Below are positions 21,199-31,774 of a stretch of 64,000 nt of DNA, piece by piece (position 1 is the first letter of the stretch; every line of letters begins with the position of its first letter). A program made the translations under genes and the position numbers. The notes under the pieces were generated by a model. That model saw only the letters and a list, made by a program, of their open reading frames with translations. It had not been told where the DNA came from and did no database searches. This DNA is from Fusarium oxysporum f. sp. lycopersici 4287 (Eukaryota; Ascomycota; Sordariomycetes; Hypocreales; Nectriaceae): the NCBI RefSeq assembly GCF_000149955.1, contig NW_017264845.1:129472-193471 (forward strand), in the 5' to 3' direction.

Positions 21199-24100
21199 TC
21201 AAATACTGTGTAAGTGAAATTGGGCATTTTGTATGGGGAAACTTTTTTTTTGCTTGCATATAACTAGGTTTAATTCGACGACGTGGACGAACGGCCCGAT
21301 TCTTAGCGGTGCATCGTCGCTTATGGGCTCGACTGCCTCATCATCTCCCTCAGGTGACGGTCTGGACATATAGTCACAGGTAAACGAGTTGACGTCTTCT
21401 TCGATTCCAATAACCAGTGATTCTTCGCTATTAGGCTGTGCTATTGCTTCAGTCGACATAGTACCGCGCACAGACGACAAATTCGGTCTCAATCGCAGTC
21501 GCTTGTTATTCGAGGGCGATTCCTCTAAATCTGATATGAAAGGCCGCTTTTGAGATGGTGTAAGCCTATGATGAGTGCTTGCGTAGTTCAACTGGGCGCG
21601 ATCGGCCTCAACGGGGATAGACCTGGGTTCACCACTTTTATCACATCCCCATAAGAAGATTTGCCAGCTTGCCGATGCTCGTTCATAAGCTCGGAGCAGC
21701 GCCGGTTGAAGATGATCTGGATAGGCGCCGTCGAGACCGTAGGTTGTATGCCGCTGCATAGGCCTGTGTCCGCTCTGCCATGCATAAGCCACTTCATGTC
21801 CCGCCGTCCCGGTCGTATCATCAAATCTACTGAAGCGTGCAGCAGCGGCATGAACATGGCCTTCCGTTATAGCAATTGAGATTTGACGGTACATCTGGAC
21901 CCCAATGCCGGATGGGATACCAGTGGCAGCATTACAATACCGCCGAAGCTCCTTGGTGAATGTTGAGGCGGTCCAAGGTGTTGGTTTTAGGCCTACCTGG
22001 GAAAGTGGGGAGAAGAGAAGTGCGTTAGTATGCTCGATATGAAAACATTCACGCAAGATTGATATTGCCACTGGCCGTATATAGACGAGATACTGGAACA
22101 TAAGCCGAGAGACAGGTTTGGAAAAGAAGCGGATGACATAAAACTCGTTGTTAGTGGCCAGACGAGGCTTGTGGTGCCTAGTTATGGAGCACATTTTTGC
22201 ACCCCATAAGCCAATACCTCGCTCTCTTGAAGCAGTATTGAAACGCTCTAGCGTCAACAGCTCCGTAATCCGTGCGCACTGGCCGCCGTCAAAGTTACAA
22301 AGCACCATTAGTCCCTTCAAGTGATCATCGTGAGCTTCCAAATATGCGCGAGCGGCTTTGGCATCTCAGGTACTCTGGTTTTGACCCTGTTCTTGGAGCA
22401 GACCGTCGACCGGGGATATGCATGCTCTCAGTAGTAACTCGGGGTAGGCATCTGTTAGCTGATTGACGGGATCGGATACGAAGGAGTAGCCCGGTGTTGT
22501 CGTTGATAGATTATCTCGAATCAGCGACAAATCGATGTGAGTAGGCTCCCAATCATACATCAAACGGGAACAGGATGCTGTGACTGAGCGTAGCACTTTA
22601 CAAGCCAGGCCACGAGAGTCCACCATCGAAAGTCGTTAGTTGCCATTCCAGGACAGTACCTCGCCGTCATCGCTCTAATGGAATCGGAAAGTGGACCCTT
22701 GAGACCGCCGAAGAGCGTTGCCGTAAGACAAGAGACTCAAGAATTCGCCCATGGGCGATAACGTGCCATCACACATGCACTCGCGCCGGGCCGCATTGAG
22801 CCTTCGCAGCAGCCCGTGACGCGGCGGGCGTGCAATACCACCGTAGATACGTGAGAAATGAGGCAGCACGGCTTCGAGAAAGACCAACCGAGAACAGTAC
22901 ATAAGTCTCGCTAGGATAGGGGTGAACCGGTGAGGCTGGAGGTATTCGTTGCCGTCAGGGGTTGACAGCCCGCGTACAGCACTGAAGTACACCAACATCG
23001 TCGAGCTCGCGAGCCCACCTTCAAAGTCCTCGGTGATAGCAAAGTAACAAAAGCGTAGTAAGATGTCGGCCGCGGGGTCTTGGGAGAATTGCTCCTGGTT
23101 GTCCAAAGGCCAAGCGGAAGTTGACTCGGCGTCAGAGAGATTACCTGCTTCTATAGCCACTCTACTCTGACTGTCGTATTCCGATTTGTCCTGTTCATCA
23201 CTCTCCTCATATTCACTTTCGTCCTCGCCTTCATCCTCTTCATCATCATTATCATCATTCTCCTCTTCTTCACCCTCATCATCGCCACTCTCATCACCGT
23301 TCATACTCTGCCCTCCATCCTGGTTCTCGGTACGGTCCATATCAGCAGGCCCCTCAGACTGCCAGATGCCATCCACCCAGAGCTCACGGAGAGCTCTAAA
23401 CTGATGTTTGTTTATCGTTCGGCCTGAAATTGCCCCGCATAGTTATCGGCAATAATCTGCAGAATCGAACCCAGAAGCAGATAAAGCGCTTCAATTCCTT
23501 CCGGTAGAGCTTCTTTGAAGATGACTTTGCTACCAGCTTAAAGGTCGCTTTGTAGGGGCGGTCTGGGAACCTGGAACGAAGCCACCTTCTCAGGCATATA
23601 TCAGTCCTCCGAACGGTCTCGCCGCATTGGTCGAGGAGGCGATCAAGTGCTACCATTATCAATGCCAACCTTCATTTATCTCGCACCAGGCTATAGATTA
23701 CTTCTTCTCCCTGGATACCCAGGGGCATAGGCTAGTTGGTTATATAATTAGGTAACTCCGTAAGTGCAACTAGGATATCACGATATATATATTTGAATAT
23801 CGTTTCCCAGCCTATATGCCGCATCTAATTCGCCTGTAAGGCGATATATGCCATTGCTACACTGTCATATAGTCTTATATGGCCTCCCTCTATATCCCTT
23901 AATCTTGCATGTTTATTAGCAAAGAGCTTTTCGGCAAGGTGCTTAACGGCATCGGGACTAGCTTGCAGGAGAGTACTATAAGATAGAGAGCCACGGCTGG
24001 GGTTATTATCGGTGATAACCTATGGCCTTCGTATGTAGTTCGCTGACCAGCTCTGAAATAACAAGCCTTGCTAGATGTGATCACATAGCCAGTGTCGCTT

Positions 24101-24440
24101 CTGCTGCCGAGCTGCGAGCTTGATGTCTTTGCTGTGCCTTGACTTCATATAGGCTAGTAAGACCTTTTCGCTGATAAAGCGAATACCACAATGTTTACAG
24201 GCCGAACCCTTATATACCATAAGGTATAGGTGAGGCGGCGAGCCGTTTGGTCGCAGTGGAAGTATCCCTGGGTTTAGAAGATTAAGAGAATAGATTGGTG
24301 GCTTTAAACCACGGCGGGCAGACTTAGGTATATGATGCTTGTCGCCTGGGTGATGCGGCGCGCATATAAGGTTAATAGCAAAGCCGCATTTGATGCAAAT
24401 TATTGCTAGCTCTGGCGAATTGTAGTATAAGCCGAGACTC
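21199..24440 (-). pseudogene. OrsD / RecQ-associated C2H2 protein, decayed and 3'-truncated
   Basis: The N-terminus lies at about 24440-24060 with two zinc-finger pairs (CIKCGFAI and CKHCGIRF) typical of the OrsD family. 23668-23396 matches the middle of the 35.5-36.8 kb copy (LLDQCGETVRR against IIDHCENTVRS). From 23376 to 21199 there is a single frame cut by three stops, TAG and TAA around 22640-22675 and TGA near 22363, all transition-type. It includes a long acidic Asp/Glu tract (23150-23320) and a region with MYRQISIAI, AYAWQSGHRP and TTYG that resembles the Arg-His-Tyr layout of a tyrosine recombinase. In related fungal proteins a helicase domain follows; here the frame instead ends in sequence resembling a pogo inverted repeat. 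Confidence 0.7.
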
Positions 24441-24690
24441 TTAAGCTTTTAAAGCTAACGCGGCTACAATGTGATAACAGTATCCGTATATATCGCAAGG
24501 CCTCTTATATTAATAAAGTTAAGAAGGCACCAAGAGGATCAGACACCCTCTATAAAGTTGTATTTAGCCAAGAATAAGGAGAGAGCTTGATTACTACTCC
24601 CTTCCTCCTAATCGACACAATGGAAATTACTACACGCTGTGAAGTCTAAGAGCGCGGTCATCTATATGGTTAGCACAGGCCTTTGTAGAA

Positions 24691-24750
24691 GAAACGCGGC
24701 GCATTTCGCATTCTCGGTTTACAGGCCCAGATAGAAATACAGCGCATTTC
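24691..24750. repeat. Two further 17-bp palindromic motifs
   Basis: GAAACGCGGCGCATTTC at 24691 and GAAATACAGCGCATTTC at 24734, 43 bp apart, are variants of the same palindrome. Confidence 0.7.
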
Positions 24751-24836
24751 CTGAGGGGAAATTCGGGGTAAGAAAATGGAGATTCTGATTGGTGCAGAAG
24801 TGGAAATGCGGCGCATTTCTGGTCTACATTCTTGAG
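24750..24836 (-). repeat. Right arm of the ~85-bp inverted repeat
   Basis: Inverted relative to 18463-18545; contains the palindrome GAAATGCGGCGCATTTC at 24803-24819. Together the arms enclose the deaminase and OrsD-type genes. Confidence 0.8.
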
Positions 24837-25679
24837 TACGGAATATCGTCACCTTCAGATTATGCGAAACTCCGTGGCCGACGAACCAGTTACCAAGCGA
24901 TAGCAGAAGTACTACAACCCGTTTCAGGCGTATTGTAAGTGCCCTCAACCGGTCTCCAGATGCAGTATGGTAAAAGAAGAAGCTTCTTCGCCTGATGGCA
25001 TCGATAAGATAGACAAGCTCGAAACATAGCAGTCGTCGTGGGAGGAGAGGGACAACGATGTTAGAGACCCAATAACGTATTAGCATGAGTGCGGACGGCG
25101 GTATTCTCATCTTTCACGAAATGGCGTTAGACTTCCTTACGATTCAGCCGATGTCAGCAGAGTGTGATGCCTCTACGAAGCAGGCTTAATGCTGGTATTA
25201 TAAGTATGTGCCAAGTGTTGCAGTTGTGGTTACAGGCTGGGGTGATCGACGACCTGGACGAATTGTTTCTTTCAGTCGGGGAGAGTACTGGTACTGGGGC
25301 GGATGAGATATCGTGGGTAGCAGTGGGATGTGAATATGGTTCACACAGACTCATGCGATGCGAAAATGGGCTCCGTTTCGCGTTCACTATTGATAGTCGA
25401 AAATAAGAACGGGCCTATTTGAACATCGGGTGATCCGTGTCGAATTCGAAATATATAATTGGTCGAGAAGTAGAAACCGGGCCCGTTTCTGTATTTAATA
25501 CTCAGTAGGCCTTATAGTTAGCTTTCTTCTCTCCCTTATATCTCTTTCCTTTCCTCTCTCATTTCATATCTCTATCCCTTATTATAATTGCGTAAATAGC
25601 AGAGCAAGACAGCTTTTTCTACTTAGCTAACCCAATCCCAAACCCTAGTTAGGCGACTCAATCTTAAACTCTAACTGAT

Positions 25680-26339
25680 CTACCCTAAAATCTCCTTTAA
25701 ACTCCCCTTCTTAATATCATAAAGATACCACTTAATATTCTCCTTTAACTCCTCTCTTACTAATTTACTCCCCTTAAGGAATTTAACGTCCCTGACAACA
25801 CTATTTGGGAGATCACTGACGGCGCCGAAATCAACACTCTCCACCTTCATTTCTGCTGCAGCCCGAGGGTCCCGCTGTTTGAGAACACTGCGCACCTTCT
25901 CGTTGGTGAAGTGTGTACTTCTGCAATCTGTATGGTGGATTATCATGACTTGTTTAAAGGTGATAAGATTATCGAGAGCGAGTATGTCGTTAAGGAGGGG
26001 CTTTACTTGACCCCTACGTTACGGAGAATTCCTGCTTCTGTTGATTGTTAGCTGTCGGGGAAGTAAAAACAATTGAAGAGTGATGGGAAGAAAGAAAACA
26101 CGCACCCCCGAAGTTGAGACCTAAGATGTAGGAAGGGTCGCTACGAGGGTCGGCACAGGCGACGACGAGGGTTTTTGCAACGGCGACTTGGTTCTCGGCC
26201 AGGAATTGGAATGTTGGTTCTGGTTTGTGAGATGTCATGACGGTCCTATGTTTGGTTAAGGCTTAAAGTTAGGGGAGCAGGTGGAGAGGACGGACTTGTT
26301 GCGAGCTAGAAGCTCTTCGATCGTGATTTTTTCGGCCAT
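25680..26339 (-). pseudogene. Beta-class carbonic anhydrase with one-base frameshift
   Basis: Start at 26339 (MAEKITIEELLARNK). Two introns fit: one after the first 44 nt (donor gtccgt) and one after FG (donor gtgcgt, acceptor caacag). The middle exon has CADPR, the C-x-D-x-R zinc/Asp-Arg dyad motif, and the last exon HHTDC, the H-x2-C motif, so the active-site set is complete. Between them the expected RNxGG turn is out of frame: a run of four G at 26011-26014 (minus strand) appears to lack one G, giving a TAA within a few codons. The enzyme interconverts CO2 and bicarbonate. Unless this is a sequencing error, the gene is dead. The short length fits the compact fungal beta-CA group. Confidence 0.72.
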
Positions 26340-27012
26340 TTTGAATTGGGTTGGTGCTGAATTTGTTTGGCGAAGCTGATAGTTAAATAAATCCTTAAAT
26401 TGGTGTTGGAAGAATTTGCTGTGGAATGGATACTCGAGTGTGGAAATGTCTGACGTTTATATACTCAAGTATGGCTGTCGTCGAGTCCGGACCAGGCTGA
26501 ATGTAGAATAAATGCAGAGTAAGCAATTCGAAAAAGGAACGAGGTGGATATGATTAGAACTGATCCTTTAAAAATTAGGAGCAGTGAGGGGTTCGGAATC
26601 AATCTAGACCTACATCGAGAAATCAACTTGTTGAATAAGTTCATAGGTTGTGAGAAAGTCCACGCCATACCCAAACGAGGCAGTAGCACCCTGGTTGAAT
26701 AAGTTTACAGCTTACGAATCCACGCTATACCCGACGGAGGCAGTAGTACCCTGGTCCACTTTCTTAGCTCCACGAATCATGTCGATTTCAACTTTTCAAA
26801 AACATGTTGACAAAGCATATGGGCACGCCGTCTCTGGCCTGATCCTCGGCTTGATTACGACGTACATGCTATATGAACGCATCACTTGCGTGGGATTTTT
26901 CTATGTCTTGCCAGGATACTAATTTCTCAATCGCGACTAGTCAGCATGGTTGCGTTCGTCTTCATCACCTCAACTGGGCGGCCAGGCCAAGCGGAGTCAG
27001 AAGTGGATAGAC
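26340..27012. other. Intergenic with a two-copy tandem repeat
   Basis: Promoter side of the carbonic anhydrase gene, then a tandem duplication at 26631-26754. A 90-codon frame (26650-26922) runs through the duplication and is not supported by any domain. Confidence 0.5.
26631..26754 (+). repeat. Tandem duplication, units of 64 and 60 bp
   Basis: Both units begin TTGAATAAGTT and end GAGGCAGTAGYACCCTGG. They differ by a few substitutions and a four-base indel, so the duplication is not new. Confidence 0.8.
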
Positions 27013-28528
27013 ATGGGATTCGACGCCACACTATGCGCAGTATGGCAATCGCTCGGCGAGCGAAGGGTGACTATGGACAACATAATCGGCGACAACTTCC
27101 TCTCTTCCTCGAGCCTACTGCAAGTAAGGTGAAAGAAAATACATCTCTCCAGCAAGAACTGTTCAATTCGGCACTAGAGGTCGCCCATATGGTACCCTCG
27201 CCTCTTTCGGCACAAGGTTATGAGCTCGCAAAACTCACGTACGGGTTTCGAACTCTTATCACTGTCGGCTCTAGCTTCTGTGCACCTCAGTAGAGCTTCT
27301 GTCCGAATACTAACTTCCAGACCCACGAGACTGCAAAAATTGGCCCAATTGCGCCATCCTTCGTGGCTGGACTTCGTCCCTGCACGGTATGCGGAAAGCG
27401 GATTGCTCCAAGCCGCCGTCGACTGTACTTTAGCTCGAGCGCACCGCTCGCTACATCCGGATTCGGGGATCTCAGAAACTGCAGTGGTCAAGCTCTACCT
27501 GAAAGCCCTGTCTCAGCTCCAGGAAGCGTTAGGGGATAAGCTGGAGAGACGATGGGCGCGTGCAGATGTGCTATGTGCGATTAAAATACTCGCGTTTTAT
27601 GAGGTAAGGCGCGTTGAATGTTGAAGTGGTCATTTGCTTACAGTACCTTTTTAGTTTCTGCAATTCTCCCAGTCAGCACAGTGGCTCCACCATATTACTG
27701 GTGCGCAAAAGTTGATGAGACTTCGAGGTCCGGAAAATTATTCAACAGATTTCGAGCAGCAGATGTTGATGTCTCAAACGGGCACAATAGTGAGTAAACT
27801 GTATGTGGCATATTGCATGTGAAATAGTTTGCTAATATTGCTAGTTTCACGAATCTATGTCTATCGGCGAAGACTGTTTCCTCGAGGAGCTAAAGTGGAA
27901 AGCACTTCTGTCATCAATCGCCACTGTTGAGAGACCGACGAACATAATAAAGAGTCTTGATTGCCACCCCGTGCTCTCCTCTCTTTGGATACACGCAAGC
28001 CCAGCTGCTCGTCTCTTTAGGCAGACAAGTGTTTGTGTCAATGGTACCGGAGCTAATGACCCAGGAACGATTCTACAATTGATCCTTGAAGCGTATCAGA
28101 CATGCCAAAATCTTCTTACATGGCGTGAAGATTTTGTCAAATTTGCCGCTGAGCTACAGCCCGACCGGCACAGTTCCAGACTCCGCGAGCTCCTCGGGGT
28201 ATCCTTTGCCGTCCAAATCGTGCTAAATCGGTTAATTATAGCACTACAGCCTCGTGCAGCAGCAGCTAGAACGTTTGAAAACGAGACACAAGCATTCGCA
28301 GATCGAATTATTGTGCTCTGCCACGAGGCAACGGAAGAATCCTTACCTATATCTAATATGCTCTTGGCTGAGAAGATTGTTATTGCAAACGCAACGAAAG
28401 AGAGTGAAGATGATTGGATGTGGGCTGTTTCAGGAGAAACATATAGTACTTGTCAAGGGATTCAATGTATACCTGCAACTATCTTCGAACAGTGGTACAT
28501 TGCTCTAGGCAGTCGGGATGTGGACTAA
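27013..28528 (+). CDS. Fungal transcription-factor-like protein without zinc cluster
   Basis: Exons 27013-27123, 27178-27603, 27655-27789 and 27845-28528 join in frame over GT-AG introns of 54, 51 and 55 bp (451 codons). The product matches the C-terminal regulatory half of Zn2Cys6 regulators (Fungal_trans_2 type): FELLSLSALASVHLSRA, RPTRLQKLAQLRHPSW, RYAESGLLQAAVDC, ADVLCAIKILAFYE, QWLHHITGAQKLM, then LLGVSFAVQIVLNRL near the end. The usual N-terminal cysteine cluster is absent: upstream codons contain only one Cys. The start at 27013 is a choice among in-frame ATGs (27073 is possible). It may be a truncated regulator or a partner lacking DNA binding. No internal stop. Confidence 0.7.
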
Positions 28529-29208
28529 TAGATAGCTACACAATCAAGCATAATCACAAGCCCAATGAAGAACAACCTGCTTTACATCTAAATATATCCT
28601 ACCCCTTTTGCAAAGTGTTTCTTTCGGTGAAAACACACTCGCGGATACACGCGCTCAGGGTGCGGCCGTCGTAGTGCGGCATCTCACCTCGAGTTGCGGG
28701 GGACGATATGGAGATTGCGGTCAAGGCACATCCGTGAAAGCACACCCGAATTTGAGGGAAACTTGGGATAGAGGCCGAAACGCTGATTGGTAGGTTGGGC
28801 TGGCGGGGTTTCCCGATCAAGGAAGTAAAAGGGTCCTAATATGGTCTTTCCCTTGCTCAGCTGAGAAGAACGGAAAAAACAAATGAAAGGCCGAACGTGA
28901 CGAGAAGAAGAAGAAGTAGAAGCAGGAGAAGGGAAGAAGAAAAGGAGAAAGGTGAAAAGAGCACGACAGCAGATCGCACCTGTATAAAACACGTCACTAT
29001 CAGACACTAGTCTTTCCCGCAGGCCTGAATTGGAAGAGGAGAGTGGATAGCTGCTATAGGTTTGCCGAGTCGATGCCATGCTGTGTCCTGCCTCTCTCCA
29101 ATGACAGACAATATTATCCCACGCAGTAGTGAGATATCGTGCAATGCAACTATATCCATCTGATATAGCAAGCTGTTCAATTAATAGCAACCCTTTGCAA
29201 TGTAACCG
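28529..29208. other. Intergenic, nothing recognised
   Basis: A 168-codon minus-strand frame at 28684-29190 is Ser/Phe-rich over an A/G-rich stretch (about 28860-28960) and looks like low-complexity DNA rather than a gene. Confidence 0.45.
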
Positions 29209-29880
29209 TTACCCCAGATCGGCACTAGCTAACCCCAAGCACCAATAAGCAGCTCGGCTTCGACCAAGACGATACGGACCAAATTTGTTAACCCCACAAC
29301 CCCATTTTGGTGGCCGATTTGACCCAAATCGCCTGCGAATAGTTCTTAGATTCAGCCCTCTTGCCACCTCAAATAGCTCGCTTCCCGGCCCACTAGAGAA
29401 TAGTCGCTGATAACAGACTCCTGTTCTCCACGGACTGTTGCTCCTTTCTTCATCTGTCATAGCAGCTGAGCGACGTCCACCTTTAAGTTCCATGTCCCAA
29501 TCATGCTTAACCCTGAGATGTTCTCGAATCCGCCTCAACTCTGTGCCCACATATGGGCAATTGGACCGAGACGACGTGCTTTGCTCTGGGATAAACTCAC
29601 ACCGAATACCTCCAGTGCCTAGCGGACCTAAAGCTGCGATTGGCGGTGCATCATCGGGCCTGGGTGGTAGATTAACGTGGGCCTCTAGCTGACCCTCAAA
29701 GATATCATGCTTAGATGCCCACTCTTGCGCAAGACTGATCTCCTGACTGTTAAGACTATGCGGAGCACTGCGAAGATGTAGCTTTACTTGCTTCCGCGTA
29801 CCCATGGTCTGGCATATGCGGCAGCAGAGAAGCCGGAGTTCTGACTCATATGTAAAGTACTCCATTGCAAACAAATTCAA
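29209..29880 (-). pseudogene. OrsD-type N-terminal zinc-finger fragment
   Basis: 223 codons with the family's N-terminal layout: CCRICQTMG followed by HLRSAPH, then a LPPRPDDAPPIAAL linker, a CPYVG...RIREHLRVKHDW finger, and PWRTGVCYQRLFSSGPGSELFEV, which corresponds to the VPWIEGVACQRFFPSREGSRWFQV segment of the 36-kb copy. It ends soon after, whereas related proteins run for many hundreds of residues, so it is a truncated copy. No known domain follows downstream on the minus strand. Confidence 0.68.
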
Positions 29881-30006
29881 TAAGATTAAAATATTACATT
29901 AACCTTTCAAATTTGTTAATTGTTATACAGCATTAATGCTTTTCCTGAATCCCTTTGTTCTACATTGGAAGTTCAAGTAGAATTTGACCTGGATGAAATT
30001 AGACAT

Positions 30007-31003
30007 GGGAATTGATAGAGCGGCATGATGTTTTTGATACAGAGGCATGACCTTACAGCGGCATGACTTTCACGGGCTTTGATTCGCTAAATTTTTAATT
30101 GTTAGTAGATTATGGATTCTGCCCCCTGCACTAAAAGTACTACAGCTTTAGCTCCCCACATTTCTTCGACCTTAGTTTCCGAAGCAGTCGTGATAGCTCA
30201 AGGCGCGTAGACGCGTTCCCAGATCCTAACCCAATATGTTTTATCGCTTCCAAAATGTCGTCCCCTACAGTAGAACGACGTATAGGCCTTCGCAGGCCGC
30301 GAAGCTCAAGCCCCAGCAATTAAATACACCGCGAAAAAGGACAGCGAACAAGCCGACAAGCCAGGTTTAGCCCTCCTTTACTCGTAAATCGACCGAACTC
30401 TGCAAGCAGTTCCGCCTCAAGCATCGGTCAATACTATGGGATCAGCGACGAAGACACGCTAAGCAATCTCTTTGCTTCTTATCCACAGACTTTTTCGACC
30501 TTCCCACGGCCCCGCGGCTCGCAGGGCCTCCACGAACCTGTGTGGAATCTGCGGTTTGATCAAGAGATTCACCTTCAAAATGACTTTCCATCAGGGAGAA
30601 CACGACTTCAGCGAGTCAAAGCCCTATTCCAGGCCCCGAAATCGATCCTCTATCTAGCATCCGGAGGGCGAGGAGTCAATGGGAGCTAGTTGACAGCGAT
30701 GAGGATATACTTCCTTCTATAGTAGTCAGAGTAGAGCCTCAGACATGTTTCCTGAGCAATAAACAGAGCAAGAATCTTCCATTCAAAACGAGGCCTCTTG
30801 AGACACCCTGCTATGCCAAGATCTTGAGCACTGGGAGGGCTTCAGGCAAGAATAAGGTCCTGTTAAGAGAGCTGGTCACGCTGAGTTCGTCAGGAAGTAT
30901 ATATGGGTCTGCGCGGAACTGGCCAATTGGATGTTCTAAAAAGTCATGCCGCTGTAAGGTCATGCCTCTGTATCAAAAACATCATGCCGCTCTATCAATT
31001 CCC
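30007..31003. mobile_element. Non-autonomous DNA element with identical 64-bp inverted repeats
   Basis: 30007-30070 and 30940-31003 are identical inverted repeats starting GGGAATTGATAGAG. Each arm contains GGCATGA three times (two as CGGCATGA, one as AGGCATGA). The 870-bp interior has no transposase motif. One frame stays open for about 135 codons from ~30583 to the right end, but its product is not recognised. No clear target duplication is seen. Perfect arms in a region full of transition mutations imply a recent insertion. Superfamily unknown. Confidence 0.85.
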
Positions 31004-31774
31004 TAAATATATCAGATGTTATTTCAAATCCAGTGGTTTAGATTTTTCTTAGCATAGAATTTTGGCATATTTAAATAAATCGTTTGGCAGTTTGTCGGAT
31101 TGCATTTGATTTGTAGGCAGCGCTACATTTAGCCGTGAGAGTGATAGCCGATGGCTGATAGTGCAGCTTGAAGCCAACTGGGATAAGTGATCGACTGGAT
31201 TTAAAAGGGATTAAACGAATTATTGAATCTACGTGAATCAGCTTTTGTCTCTTAAATTAATACAATACATATTACTAATAGAGAAGAGGCCAGAAGCGAC
31301 CGGGGCCCTAGGCCCTGTTAGTAAACATGATCGCAGCTGTGTGTTTACTGGATATGAATACACGGTAGGGCAGTGCAAATACTCAATACATACGAGACCA
31401 CCCCCTCCCCTCCCTCATTGATGCAGGGTTACATTTTAGGTTACGGTGAGTGACAGCAGTGCCATGTATGAAATCTGACCTTTAAGTAATTCTGCCTTAC
31501 CCCGCTCGTATCGATAGGCTGACTTCTCAGTGTTTGGGATGTACATAACTGGGGGACTTTCCACTCAAGGCTTTTCTGCAGCGTTCTATCGTTAAATAGC
31601 CCCAAGTGAAACAGAAAGCAAAAGCCCTGCGGCCTATATTTGATTCCTCTAGCCTAAAATCAGGTTGTTTACCTAAGACCAGTCGTAACAATTCTATTAC
31701 GGTAAGTTACGAGGGCTAACTATGACGTTCATCTTCAGAGCACGGTTAAATATCGTCAGACACCCTTATCTACT
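31004..31774. other. Intergenic, HET gene promoter side
   Basis: AT-rich first part, then ordinary sequence leading to the HET gene. No gene recognised. Confidence 0.5.

Larger units (their letters stand above)
24441..25679. other. Intergenic with palindromic motif cluster
   Basis: Contains four members of the 17-bp palindrome family (24691-24707, 24734-24750, 24803-24819, 25473-25489) and the right arm of the inverted repeat. Frames at 24670-25110 (minus) and 25164-25406 (plus) have no recognised domain. Confidence 0.5.

Noticed and set aside
23186..23404. Ser-rich 72-codon plus frame
   Set aside because: Complement of the Asp/Glu-rich tract in the OrsD-type gene.
25164..25406. 80-codon plus-strand frame
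   Set aside because: Looks protein-like but overlaps a minus frame of equal length and has no known motif.
28684..29190. 168-codon minus-strand frame
   Set aside because: Ser/Phe-rich translation of an A/G-rich stretch with no domain or splice partners.
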